Assembly: GCA_902792115.1 (NCBI GenBank)
Contig: CADAYJ010000031.1
Span: 1 to 54,440, forward strand
Origin: an uncultured Ruminococcus sp.
Lineage (GTDB): Bacteria > Bacillota > Clostridia > Oscillospirales > Acutalibacteraceae
DNA: 54,440 nt
Direction of reading: 5' to 3'
The position numbers and the translations under genes were made by a program. This document shows, piece by piece, positions 1 to 9,433 of the stretch. The notes beneath the pieces were generated by a model. That model did not search any database. It was given only the letters and a program-made list of their open reading frames with translations, and had not been told where the DNA came from. Within the stretch, counting starts at the first letter, position 1; every line of letters begins with the position of its first letter.

Positions 1-2
1 AA

Positions 3-1454
3 TGGAAAAAATCTTTAAAAATATTTGAAAAACTATGTACAAATTCAATTTTTTTTGGTACAATATGTAATGCGACCTCACAAAGACAAGTAGATGCGTA
101 TGAGTTGGCAAAGACATCAGATGCAGTAATTGTAATTGGTGGAAGACACAGTTCAAACACAAACAAGCTGTATGACATTTGCAAAAGGTCATGCAGCAGG
201 ACGTTTCTGATCGAAACAGCGGCCGAGCTTGAGCACATTTCTTTCCGGGAGGACGATAACATAGGTATTACTGCCGGGGCTTCTACGCCGGCAAGTATAA
301 TTAAGGAGGTACTGGATAGAATGAGTGAAAAATCCGGTGAAGTAATGGAAACTGCTGCAGAGCAGAATTTTGAGGAGATGTTGGAAGAATCCCTCAAGAA
401 TGTAAACACAAACGATAAGGTCTTCGGTGTTGTTGAGAGCATCGAGCCGAATGCCGTTTATGTTACACTTGACGACAGAAAGCAGACGGGCTATATCCCG
501 GTTGACGAGCTGTCAAACGATCCTGCAGCCAAGACAGAGGATATCGTCAAGGTCGGCGATAAACTCGAGCTTCTCATTATGCGTACAAACGATCAGGAAG
601 GTATGATTATGCTCTCCAAGAAGCGCGTTGACGCTACGAAGGGCTGGGACGTATTTGAGAAGGCAGAGGAGAACAAGGAGATCCTGAAGGGTACAGTTAC
701 CGAGGTAGTAAAGGGCGGCGTTATCGTCGTTTCCAACGCTATCAGAGTATTCGTTCCTGCATCGCAGGCGACCGCTTCAAGAAAGGATCCTCTCGAGGAT
801 CTCGTTTCCAAGGAAGTTGAATTCCGCCTCCTCGAGATCGATAAGAGAAGAAGAAGAGCTGTCGGCTCTATCCGTTCCGTTCTCAAGGAGCGCGCAGACG
901 CTGCAAAGGAAGCATTCTGGAGCACCGTTGAGGTCGGCAAGAAGTATACAGGCGTTGTTAAGTCGCTCACAAGCTACGGTGCATTCGTAGATATCGGCGG
1001 CGTAGACGGCATGATCCACATCTCCGAGCTTTCCTGGACAAGGATCAAGCACCCCTCCGAGGTCGTCAATGTCGGCGACACGGTCGAGGTCTATGTTAAG
1101 GGCATCGACAACGAGAAGGGCAACATCTCCCTTGGCTACAAGAAGGACGAGGACAATCCGTGGAACAAGTTTACGGCTAACTACAAGGTCGGCGACGTTA
1201 TCGAGGCTACGATCGACGGTCTCAGCACATTCGGTGCATTCGCCGTTATTATCCCCGGCGTAAAGGGCCTTATCCACATCTCTCAGATCGCTGATCACAG
1301 AGTTGAGAAGCCGCAGGACGAGCTTAAGGTCGGCGAGACTGTCAAGGTCAAGATCACAGAGATCAACAACGAGAGCAAGAGAGTATCCCTCTCCATCAGA
1401 GCTGTACTTGCAGACGAAGCTGCACAGGCAGAAGAGGCTCCCGTTGAGGAGTAA
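3..1454 (+). CDS. ispH: IspH-S1 fusion protein, 3' part (cut by window edge)
   Basis: The reading frame is open from base 3, so the gene begins before the window; 483 residues are visible. The first ~105 residues are the C-terminal lobe of IspH (LytB), the [4Fe-4S] enzyme that makes IPP and DMAPP in the last step of the MEP isoprenoid pathway. The motif [11 protein letters not shown] around residues 19-29 holds the last cluster cysteine, followed by [10 protein letters not shown] and ITAGASTP. After a short acidic linker come four S1 RNA-binding domains, roughly residues 135-210, 220-300, 310-380 and 395-470. Such IspH-ribosomal protein S1 fusions are known in Clostridia, so this is a family trait and not a local accident. 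A TTG at 105 could look like a start, but it lies inside the conserved IspH core. The S1 part probably binds mRNA or ribosomes; whether the halves cooperate is unknown. Confidence 0.93.
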   Translation, partial: WKKSLKIFEKLCTNSIFFGTICNATSQRQVDAYELAKTSDAVIVIGGRHSSNTNKLYDICKRSCSRTFLIETAAELEHISFREDDNIGITAGASTPASIIKEVLDRMSEKSGEVMETAAEQNFEEMLEESLKNVNTNDKVFGVVESIEPNAVYVTLDDRKQTGYIPVDELSNDPAAKTEDIVKVGDKLELLIMRTNDQEGMIMLSKKRVDATKGWDVFEKAEENKEILKGTVTEVVKGGVIVVSNAIRVFVPASQATASRKDPLEDLVSKEVEFRLLEIDKRRRRAVGSIRSVLKERADAAKEAFWSTVEVGKKYTGVVKSLTSYGAFVDIGGVDGMIHISELSWTRIKHPSEVVNVGDTVEVYVKGIDNEKGNISLGYKKDEDNPWNKFTANYKVGDVIEATIDGLSTFGAFAVIIPGVKGLIHISQIADHRVEKPQDELKVGETVKVKITEINNESKRVSLSIRAVLADEAAQAEEAPVEE

Positions 1455-3503
<2,049 letters not shown>

Positions 3504-3512
3504 GGTTAGTCT

Positions 3513-4138
3513 ATGATATATGCAATAGAAATGTATTTCGATAAAAAAACAGAGAAAAAATAATGGATCTGGCAGAAAAAGTTGCCGATAACGGTTTAAG
3601 CACTAAGGAGGCACTGATTAAATCGAGTGCCCATATCGCGCAGTCAGATTTTCAGGCAGGTTGCACGAAATGACCGCAGTAATACTGACGTATTTCAAGG
3701 GAATGGAAAACAAGACCTCACGTTACGCTTGCCGTGTTCAATGATGTTGATGAGGAAAAATGTACAAGGCTGCTTGAAAAGTTTGCAAACGAACACAAAG
3801 CCTTTACCGCTTATCTTGACTCCGTGGGAATGTTCAACGACACGAAGACTATTTTCCTTTCGCCTACTATGACGAGAAGTATGTATGATCTGCACAGTGA
3901 GCTTTATGATCTGATGGAGGAGTTTGATAAGAGCGGCTGGGAATGGTATCAGCCTGACGGATGGGTGCCGCATTGCACAGTAGCTCTGACATCGGAAGAT
4001 GAGGAAGATGTTTTCTTCAAAGCGAGCGACCTTATCCTGCATGAATTTACGAAGATAGAAGGTACGTATTCCTCCGTAGGACTCGTAAAGATCACGTTCC
4101 CGGTAGAGGAGCTTACCGCATTTGAATTTTCTGAGTGA
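3513..4138 (+). pseudogene. 2H phosphoesterase (2'-5' RNA ligase-like), disrupted
   Basis: The C-terminal part (open from 3692, with a GTG at 3734) resembles the 2H phosphoesterase/2'-5' RNA ligase superfamily, with a second HxT motif in PHCTVAL. The matching first HxT motif (PHVTLAV) is encoded at about 3716-3736 in the same frame but upstream of any good start. A plausible true start is the ATG at 3513 (MIYAIEMYFDKKTEKK), which stops at 3561 because an A-run (3555-3560) appears one base short. After that shift the frame reads IMDLAEKVADNGLSTK up to the inserted repeat (3605-3700), which adds an in-frame TGA at 3671. Beyond the repeat the same frame resumes as EWKTRPHVT. The gene therefore has two lesions, a 1-base frameshift and an inserted element. 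A sequencing error could explain the first but not the second. The exact substrate of the intact family member is not known to me. Confidence 0.78.
3605..3700. mobile_element. MITE-like interspersed repeat, copy 1
   Basis: These 96 bases align without gaps to 20214-20309, with about 80 identical positions by eye. Shared blocks include CACTGATTAAATCGAGTGCC and AATACTGACGTATTTCAAGG. The interior is an imperfect palindrome (GTCAGATTTT near 3643 against AATACTGACG near 3681). No open reading frame for a transposase lies within it. It sits inside the 2H phosphoesterase gene, interrupting a frame that is recognisable on both sides, which supports mobility. The right inverted end seen in copy 2 is absent here, so this copy is a shorter or truncated form. 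Confidence 0.75.
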
Positions 4139-4162
4139 TAATGTAGTTTTGTTTATGCTTTT

Positions 4163-4192
4163 AAAAGAACAGGCTCGTCCTGTTCTTTTTTT
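4163..4192 (+). terminator. Intrinsic terminator
   Basis: AAAGAACAGG and CCTGTTCTTT form a ten-pair stem around a four-base loop, followed by a run of seven or more T. It separates the broken 2H gene from the spoIIIA genes. Confidence 0.9.
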
Positions 4193-4228
4193 ATGCCTGT
4201 CTGCATATAATCTATTGAGGTGAGTAAG

Positions 4229-5137
4229 ATGTGTGAGTCAATACTGAGGATAACCGATCTTGTATCTCCCGTTCTGACTGCTGCTTTGCTCCCTCACATT
4301 GATGATCTTTGTGAAGTGCGTGTTCGTGCGGACAGACCGATCGTTGTATATATACTTATGTTACCGTATTATGTGAAGGCAGACGGGACTCTCTCTTCCT
4401 GTAAGTGCGAAGATCTTCTTACAGTATCATTTGAAAGACTCAGGGATATCTTTTCTGCTCTGTGTGAATATTCGGTGTACAAGCATCTTGATAACGCCGC
4501 AAACGGCTTTGTGACTTTTTCGGGAGGTCATCGTATCGGTGTGTGCGGTTCTGCCGTTACGGAAGGCGGCAAAGTCGTGTCGGTCTGTGATGTGACAAGT
4601 CTCAATATACGTGCCGCAAGGCAGATAAGAGGCTGCTCTGATATTCTTTTTGACAGCGGCGATCTTAGCCGGGGTATTCTTCTTTGCGGCGCTCCGTCCT
4701 CGGGCAAAACGACGATCCTTCGTGATACTGCGAGAGTGTTGTCTGTATGTAAGCAGAAAAAGGTTGCAGTAATTGACGAGCGACTGGAAATATCATCATG
4801 CTTCAGCGGTCACTGCGGTTTTGATATCGGACTTTCGGATGTTTACTGCGGTTATCCCAAAAGTACGGCAATAGTACTTTCAGTGCGTACAATGTCGCCC
4901 GATTATATCATCTGTGACGAGCTTACGGGCGATGACTGCGAGGCTGTTTCGGTGTGCTTCAACTGCGGAGCTGCGATAATAGCAGCCGTTCACAGTGACT
5001 CACTGTCGGCTGCAAAAAACAATCAAACTGTCAGAAAGCTGATGAGTACAGGCGCATTTTCGAGGATCGTTTTTCTTGACGGTCGTATCCCTGCCGGAGT
5101 TTCCGGAGTTATAAAAACTGAGGAGTTTTTTAAATGA
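4229..5137 (+). CDS. spoIIIAA: Stage III sporulation protein AA (SpoIIIAA ATPase)
   Basis: Cytoplasmic ATPase of the mother cell, thought to power the SpoIIIA-SpoIIQ channel between mother cell and forespore. A Walker A motif GAPSSGKT lies at about residues 154-161, and the region around RTMSPDYIICDEL (residues ~226-238) fits the Walker B/secretion-ATPase part. The ATG at 4229 is preferred because TTGAGGTGAG at 4215-4224 is a well-placed ribosome binding site; the GTG at 4220 lies inside that site. Length is 302 aa, close to the family norm. It overlaps spoIIIAB by four bases (ATGA). Codon use looks less GC-rich than in the next two genes. Confidence 0.93.
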   Translation: MCESILRITDLVSPVLTAALLPHIDDLCEVRVRADRPIVVYILMLPYYVKADGTLSSCKCEDLLTVSFERLRDIFSALCEYSVYKHLDNAANGFVTFSGGHRIGVCGSAVTEGGKVVSVCDVTSLNIRAARQIRGCSDILFDSGDLSRGILLCGAPSSGKTTILRDTARVLSVCKQKKVAVIDERLEISSCFSGHCGFDIGLSDVYCGYPKSTAIVLSVRTMSPDYIICDELTGDDCEAVSVCFNCGAAIIAAVHSDSLSAAKNNQTVRKLMSTGAFSRIVFLDGRIPAGVSGVIKTEEFFK

Positions 5138-5634
5138 AGCATATCGGGCTTCTTCTTATGTTTTCTGCGGTCGCTATGATAGGCGGAACGTGCGTGTCAC
5201 GGCTTCATGAACGTGTCAGGCTGTTGAAGGCTTTCAGATCACAGATACTTTCTGTAAAACGCAGGTTATCAGTCGGCAGACCATCATTTTACGAGCTTTT
5301 TGACAAATGTGATGATGCTTTTATCTATCCCTTTTTTGACATTATAAGTCAGCAGATGAAAAAAGGAAAGCCGCCTGATGAGGCTGTCAAGAAAGCGTTT
5401 AATTGTGCTGATGGAGCCCGGCTTTTAAAGCGGGACGAGCGTGAGGTGCTTTCCGGATGTTTTGCGTCGATCTCGATTTCGGATATTGCCACCGCCCTCA
5501 GAATACTCGACAACGCTTGTAAGGAGCTTGATACTTATATAGAACGGGCGACGGCTGAAGAACGTAAAAATGCAAAGCCGGTTATGTCTGTGGCGGTCTA
5601 CATAGGGCTTGCCGCTGTTATTTTATTATGGTGA
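5134..5634 (+). CDS. spoIIIAB: Stage III sporulation protein AB
   Basis: Membrane protein of the SpoIIIA complex, made in the mother cell. The 166-aa product has an N-terminal hydrophobic segment (about residues 3-20), a helical basic middle (RLLKAFRSQILSVKRRLSVG) and a C-terminal hydrophobic segment ending in ILLW, which matches the family's type II secretion GspF-like outline. It overlaps spoIIIAA by four bases and is followed 10 bases later by spoIIIAC, so translation is probably coupled. Identification rests on the topology and on its place between AA and AC. Confidence 0.9.
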   Translation: MKHIGLLLMFSAVAMIGGTCVSRLHERVRLLKAFRSQILSVKRRLSVGRPSFYELFDKCDDAFIYPFFDIISQQMKKGKPPDEAVKKAFNCADGARLLKRDEREVLSGCFASISISDIATALRILDNACKELDTYIERATAEERKNAKPVMSVAVYIGLAAVILLW

Positions 5635-5644
5635 GGTGTGAACA

Positions 5645-5839
5645 ATGGACATCGAGATTTTGTTCAAAATAGCCGCTGTCGGGATCATCGTCTCCGTGCT
5701 CGGACAAGTCCTTGCGAGAGCCGGACGCGACGATCAGGCAATGCTCACGGCTCTCGCCGGTCTCGTGATCGTCCTCACAATGGTGATACGCGAGGTCAGC
5801 AAGCTGTTTACGACCGTGAAATCTCTCTTCGGGCTGTGA
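5645..5839 (+). CDS. spoIIIAC: Stage III sporulation protein AC
   Basis: Small 64-aa membrane protein of the SpoIIIA channel. Two hydrophobic helices are visible (FKIAAVGIIVSVLGQVLA and MLTALAGLVIVLTMVI) with a short polar turn RAGRDDQA between them, the typical SpoIIIAC layout. A GTGAGGTG site stands before the ATG. The stop TGA overlaps the spoIIIAD start (TGATG). The DNA is visibly more GC-rich than spoIIIAA-AB just upstream. Confidence 0.93.
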   Translation: MDIEILFKIAAVGIIVSVLGQVLARAGRDDQAMLTALAGLVIVLTMVIREVSKLFTTVKSLFGL

Positions 5840-6234
5840 TGATGATAAATATTGTCTCCGTCTGCGTCCTTGCCGTCTTCGCCGTGATCCTTGGCGCAGC
5901 GCTCAGAAAGGAAAACGGCGAGATTGCGGCGCTCCTGCTGACGGCCGCCGCCGTATTGATCGCCTTCGCCGCCGTGCCCTACGTTCAGCGCGTTACGGAG
6001 CAGCTGTCGGAGCTGTCGGAGCAGGCCGCCGTCAAAGCGGAATATATGCAGGCTCTTGTCCGCGCCGTCGGGATATGCGTCCTCACCCGCACCGGCGCCG
6101 ATATTTGCCGCGAAAACGGCGGTCAGTCAGCCGCGTCCGGCGTCGAGCTGTTCGGCAGGCTCGCCGTTTTGCTGATCGCCTGTCCGCTTTACGCCGATCT
6201 TATCAAAACGGTCGGTGCATTTCTTTCACAGTAA
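5839..6234 (+). CDS. spoIIIAD: Stage III sporulation protein AD
   Basis: Membrane protein of the SpoIIIA complex, 131 aa from the ATG at 5839 (a second ATG follows directly at 5842). Hydrophobic stretches occur at about residues 4-22, 31-50, 75-90 and 108-128. Like AC it is GC-rich and Ala-rich. The overlap with the spoIIIAC stop fixes the start. In most spore formers AE, AF, AG and AH follow; here the next 165 bases hold no recognisable spoIIIAE and a new promoter for an unrelated small gene appears, so the operon is cut short. Confidence 0.9.
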   Translation: MMINIVSVCVLAVFAVILGAALRKENGEIAALLLTAAAVLIAFAAVPYVQRVTEQLSELSEQAAVKAEYMQALVRAVGICVLTRTGADICRENGGQSAASGVELFGRLAVLLIACPLYADLIKTVGAFLSQ

Positions 6235-6338
6235 ACCGATGCTGCCGCAGCTTTGGGAATTGAGTGTAAAGCATTATGCGCCGTATCAATCGCCCGGCAA
6301 ATTTTTGTATTGCAAGATCCGCCGCCGAACCGCCTGCC

Positions 6339-6366
6339 TTGCTTTTTTTTTAAAATGTGTTATAAT
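6339..6366 (+). promoter_or_regulatory. Sigma-A-type promoter
   Basis: TTGCTT (6339-6344) and TATAAT (6361-6366) with a 16-base T/A-rich spacer. It lies 34 bases before the ATG of the Cys-rich small protein and likely drives it and the PLP enzyme that follows. Confidence 0.75.
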
Positions 6367-6399
6367 ATATCAGAATGGTCGAAAAAAGGAGGCGACGGA

Positions 6400-6585
6400 A
6401 TGAAAAAGCAGAAGTCAAACTGCGATTACTGCGTCAATTACTCGTACAACGAGGAGTACGACTGCTACGAATGCGTCATTGACCTCGATGAGGACGAAAT
6501 GTACAGCTTCATGAATCATGAATACAGAAGCTGCCCGTACTTCCGCCTCGGAGACGAGTATAAGATCGTGCAAAAACAAAACTAA
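6400..6585 (+). CDS. Small Cys-rich conserved protein (DUF6472-like)
   Basis: A 61-aa acidic protein with a CDYC pair near the N-terminus, then CYECVIDLDEDEM and a late CPYF. The spaced cysteines suggest a small metal-binding fold. The layout resembles short Firmicutes proteins I recall as DUF6472, which have no known function. The start is fixed by AAAGGAGG eight bases upstream and by the promoter at 6339-6366. It stands 12 bases before the PLP enzyme gene, and the two are probably cotranscribed. The function is not known. Confidence 0.8.
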   Translation: MKKQKSNCDYCVNYSYNEEYDCYECVIDLDEDEMYSFMNHEYRSCPYFRLGDEYKIVQKQN

Positions 6586-6597
6586 GGAATGTGTCAG

Positions 6598-7920
6598 ATG
6601 GATAATTCAATGTACAGCAGACTCGGCATCGGCAGTGAGGTGCTCGCGTTCTGCGAAAAGACGCTCGCCGAGCTTGAGCCGCGCTTTAAGAAGATCGACG
6701 AAACTGCCGAGTATAACCAGCTGAAGGTCATTTCGGCAATGCAGGAAAACCGCGTAAATGCTGCGTGCTTCGCCGCGACAACAGGATACGGCTACGACGA
6801 CGCCGGCCGCGACAATCTCGAAAGAGTGTACGCCTCCGTTTTCGGAACGCAGGCGGCTCTCGTGCGTCCGCAGATAACGTGCGGCACTCACGCCCTCGCC
6901 GTTGCGCTTTCGGCGATACTCCGCCCCGGAGACACGCTGCTGTCGCCGGTCGGCAAGCCGTACGATACGCTCGAGGAGGTCATCGGCATCAGAGAGTCGA
7001 AATGCTCCTTGAAGGAATTCGGCGTGAATTACGCGCAGGTCGATCTCCTTCCCGACGGCTCCTTTGACCTTGACGGAATCAGAGCCGCTATAAACGAAAC
7101 TACGAAAATGGTCACGATCCAGCGCTCCAAGGGCTACCAGACGCGCCCTACGCTCTCCGTTGAACGTATCGGCGAGCTGATCGCGTTCGTGAAGTCCGTA
7201 AAGCCCGACATTATCTGCATGGTTGACAACTGCTACGGCGAGTTTGTCCAGAAGATCGAGCCGTCGGACGTCGGAGCAGATATGATCGTCGGATCGCTTA
7301 TCAAAAATCCCGGCGGCGGTCTTGCGCCGATCGGCGGCTACATATGCGGTACGAAGGAATGCGTTGAGAAATGTGCATACCGCCTCAGCGCTCCCGGACT
7401 CGGGCAGGAGGTCGGCGCAAATCTCGGCATAATGCCGGCGTTTTACCAGGGCTTTTTCATGGCTCCTACGGTCGTTGCAGGTGCGCTCAAGGGCGCCGTG
7501 TTCGCAGGTCTTTGCTATGAGAAGCTGGGTTTCAGGTGCGTTCCGAACGGTACGGAGGAGCGGTACGATATTATCCAGGCGGTCGAGCTTGGCTCCAGGG
7601 AGCGCATGGTCGCGTTCTGCCGCGGCATTCAGGCTGCGGCGCCTGTTGACAGCTACGTAACGCCCGAGCCTTGGCCTATGCCGGGCTATGATTCCGACGT
7701 CATCATGGCGGCAGGCGCGTTCGTGCAGGGCTCCAGCATCGAGCTTTCCGCAGACGGCCCGATCAAGGAGCCGTACGCCGTCTATTTTCAGGGCGGCCTG
7801 ACGTGGTACCACGCGAAGCTCGGAATAATGATGTCGCTCCAGAAGCTCTTTGAAAAGGGCTTGATCGAGCTGCAAAAAAAGAGACTCCCCGGCGGAGTCC
7901 CTTTTTTATCTTTTGCGTAA
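6598..7920 (+). CDS. Methionine gamma-lyase family PLP-dependent protein
   Basis: Member of the PLP-dependent Met_gamma_lyase group (often annotated as aluminium resistance protein), a fold-type I enzyme with uncertain substrate. Visible family features are TTGYGYDDAGRDNLERVYA, the cofactor region VRPQITCGTHALA, DNCYGEF, and a probable PLP lysine in SLIKNPGGGLAP. The ATG at 6598 is preferred because AAGGA at 6584-6588 has a 9-base spacing to it; the ATG at 6589 touches that site. The product is 440 aa. The last ~15 residues (KKRLPGGVPFLSFA) are encoded by an intrinsic terminator hairpin, so the normal stop codon seems to have been lost and the tail is probably non-functional. Confidence 0.9.
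   Translation: MDNSMYSRLGIGSEVLAFCEKTLAELEPRFKKIDETAEYNQLKVISAMQENRVNAACFAATTGYGYDDAGRDNLERVYASVFGTQAALVRPQITCGTHALAVALSAILRPGDTLLSPVGKPYDTLEEVIGIRESKCSLKEFGVNYAQVDLLPDGSFDLDGIRAAINETTKMVTIQRSKGYQTRPTLSVERIGELIAFVKSVKPDIICMVDNCYGEFVQKIEPSDVGADMIVGSLIKNPGGGLAPIGGYICGTKECVEKCAYRLSAPGLGQEVGANLGIMPAFYQGFFMAPTVVAGALKGAVFAGLCYEKLGFRCVPNGTEERYDIIQAVELGSRERMVAFCRGIQAAAPVDSYVTPEPWPMPGYDSDVIMAAGAFVQGSSIELSADGPIKEPYAVYFQGGLTWYHAKLGIMMSLQKLFEKGLIELQKKRLPGGVPFLSFA
7874..7907. terminator. Terminator inside the 3' end of a coding sequence
   Basis: GACTCC (7883-7888) and GGAGTC (7894-7899) form a stem flanked by A7 and T6, so it can act on both strands. It serves the convergent genes at 6598-7920 (+) and 7939-8238 (-). 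It lies wholly within the open frame of the plus-strand gene. Confidence 0.85.
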
Positions 7921-7938
7921 TTTTTGATATACCGGCCT

Positions 7939-8238
7939 CTACTTGATGATAACGGGGATTACCTCGATCTCGTGCCACGCGATAGCGCAGGGGACAGGTT
8001 CGTCTCCGTCAACGCTTACCGTGTCGAACAGAACGGTGTAGAAAACGCCGTCCTCGCCGAGACAGATCGGCTCACGATCCGAAAAATTCTTGAGAAGCTC
8101 GTTTGCGTAGGACATACCCTTTTCGTTCACGATGGCATTGTATATCTTTCTGTCCGTGATCGTGGCGTGCTCCTCTGAGATGCGGTAGCCCCTCTTGAGA
8201 AGCGGCACATCCTCTCTGTTCATAATTGTAAAGATCAT
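7939..8238 (-). CDS. Hypothetical protein, 99 aa
   Basis: I do not recognise this protein. It is a small soluble-looking product without signal peptide or membrane segment, with phrases such as EKGMSYANELLKNFSDREP and a hydrophobic C-terminus (EIEVIPVIIK). An AAGGAGC site stands about seven bases before the ATG on the minus strand. It converges on the methionine gamma-lyase-like gene with the bidirectional terminator between them, which supports its being a real transcription unit. Confidence 0.7.
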   Translation of the reverse strand: MIFTIMNREDVPLLKRGYRISEEHATITDRKIYNAIVNEKGMSYANELLKNFSDREPICLGEDGVFYTVLFDTVSVDGDEPVPCAIAWHEIEVIPVIIK

Positions 8239-8449
8239 TTTTTCAGCTCCTTCTGCAAAGATTGATTCCCATGATCATTTTACCATATTTTTTTTACGAA
8301 AACAATACTGATTTTCGATATTCTTACAATTTATACTGCCAATTTTGGTATGCAGCCGTTTTTTAATGGGTATGATCCGGTTTTTGTGGTGCCGGGTGAC
8401 ACGTAATTCTTACAGATTTGTTGATAACTTGTAAAAACAATAAAAGCGA

Positions 8450-8478
8450 TTGACTTTTTTTTGCACGAGTGATACAAT
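8450..8478 (+). promoter_or_regulatory. Sigma-A-type promoter
   Basis: TTGACT (8450-8455), 17-base spacer, TACAAT (8473-8478). It is the likely promoter of the P-loop ATPase and 2-oxoacid oxidoreductase operon. The rest of 8239-8534 is AT-rich and shows no gene. Confidence 0.8.
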
Positions 8479-8534
8479 GAACTTTAGGCTATATCCGGGC
8501 AAGGATTTTTGCCGCGATATTTCGGGAGGCGGTC

Positions 8535-9206
8535 TTGCTTTTGTTTGATTCAAAAAGGATTACGCTGCTCGCCGGTCACTACGGCAGCGGCAAAACGAAT
8601 ATCGCCGTCAACTGGGCGAAATATCTGCGCGAAACTATTGATCGCGTCTGCGTCGCTGATCTCGATATCGTCAACCCGTACTTCCGCACGAAGGACAGCG
8701 CGGAGGATTTCAGGCAGTGGGGCATACGGCTGATCTCGTCGGAGTATGCGAACTCCAACGTCGATTTTCCCGCGCTTCCGCAGGAGCTGTATTCGATAGT
8801 TGACGACAAGAGCTTTCACGCTGTGATCGACGTTGGCGGAGATGACAGAGGCGCGTTTGCGCTCGGCCGCTACGTTCCTCGGATACTTGAGGAAAACGAC
8901 TATGAGCTGCTGCTCGTTATCAACCGCTACCGTCCGCTGACGCCGGACTGCGAGTCCGTCGTCGGTATCAAAAACGAGATCGAGGCGGCGTGCCGCATGA
9001 AATTTACGGCGATAGTGAACAACTCAAACCTCGGGCGTGAGACTACGGCGCAGACGGTGCTGGATTCGCTGCCGTTTGCCGTGGAGGTCTCAAAGGCGAC
9101 GGGGCTTCCCGTAAAAATGACGACGGTTGAAGACAGATTATACAGTGAATTAAAGGATAAAATAGACGGCTTGTTCCCTCTGACATTACAGAGCAAGCTG
9201 ATTTAG
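8535..9206 (+). CDS. P-loop ATPase (MinD/CobQ-type), lead gene of oxidoreductase operon
   Basis: Predicted 223-aa cytoplasmic nucleotide-binding protein. The Walker A motif GHYGSGKTN lies at residues ~14-22, followed by ADLDIVNPYF, which resembles the switch I region of the MinD/ArsA/CobQ SIMIBI class, and AVIDVGGDD as a Walker B-like element. The start is a TTG at 8535, five bases after GGGAGG; another TTG at 8541 is possible. It is 11 bases from the ferredoxin-type subunit of the 2-oxoacid:ferredoxin oxidoreductase and shares its promoter. A role in assembly or metal/cofactor insertion for that complex is an inference from position only. Confidence 0.8.
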   Translation: MLLFDSKRITLLAGHYGSGKTNIAVNWAKYLRETIDRVCVADLDIVNPYFRTKDSAEDFRQWGIRLISSEYANSNVDFPALPQELYSIVDDKSFHAVIDVGGDDRGAFALGRYVPRILEENDYELLLVINRYRPLTPDCESVVGIKNEIEAACRMKFTAIVNNSNLGRETTAQTVLDSLPFAVEVSKATGLPVKMTTVEDRLYSELKDKIDGLFPLTLQSKLI

Positions 9207-9217
9207 GAGGTATTGAT

Positions 9218-9424
9218 GTGCCAAAGGTTACGATTGATTCCAACGCCTGCAAGGGCTGCGGACTGTGTGTAAGCGTGTGCCCGAAGAAGATCCTCAGAAT
9301 GTCCGAGGAAAAGATGAACAAGAAGGGTATGCACTACGCAGAAATGACAGATGAAGAGAAGTGCATCGGGTGCGCCTTCTGTGCGATGATGTGTCCCGAC
9401 TGCGTTATCAGAGTTGAAAGGTAG
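9218..9424 (+). CDS. 2-oxoacid:ferredoxin oxidoreductase, 2x[4Fe-4S] delta subunit
   Basis: A 68-aa ferredoxin-like subunit with two cluster motifs, CKGCGLCVSVCP and CIGCAFCAMMCP. It relays electrons from the TPP active site to ferredoxin in four-subunit VorABCD/KorABCD-type enzymes. The start is GTG at 9218, supported by GGAGGT about 9 bases upstream; an ATG at 9216 is in another frame. It is followed immediately by the alpha subunit. Confidence 0.93.
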   Translation: MPKVTIDSNACKGCGLCVSVCPKKILRMSEEKMNKKGMHYAEMTDEEKCIGCAFCAMMCPDCVIRVER

Positions 9425-9433
9425 GTGCTGAGA

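Noticed and set aside
3627-3872. Open frame of 81 codons across the repeat
   Set aside because: It crosses the inserted element in a frame different from the conserved 2H phosphoesterase frame and shows no conserved motif.
6607-7875. Minus-strand frame of 422 codons over the PLP enzyme gene
   Set aside because: Antisense shadow, rich in Arg, with no start signal; the plus-strand gene has clear motifs.
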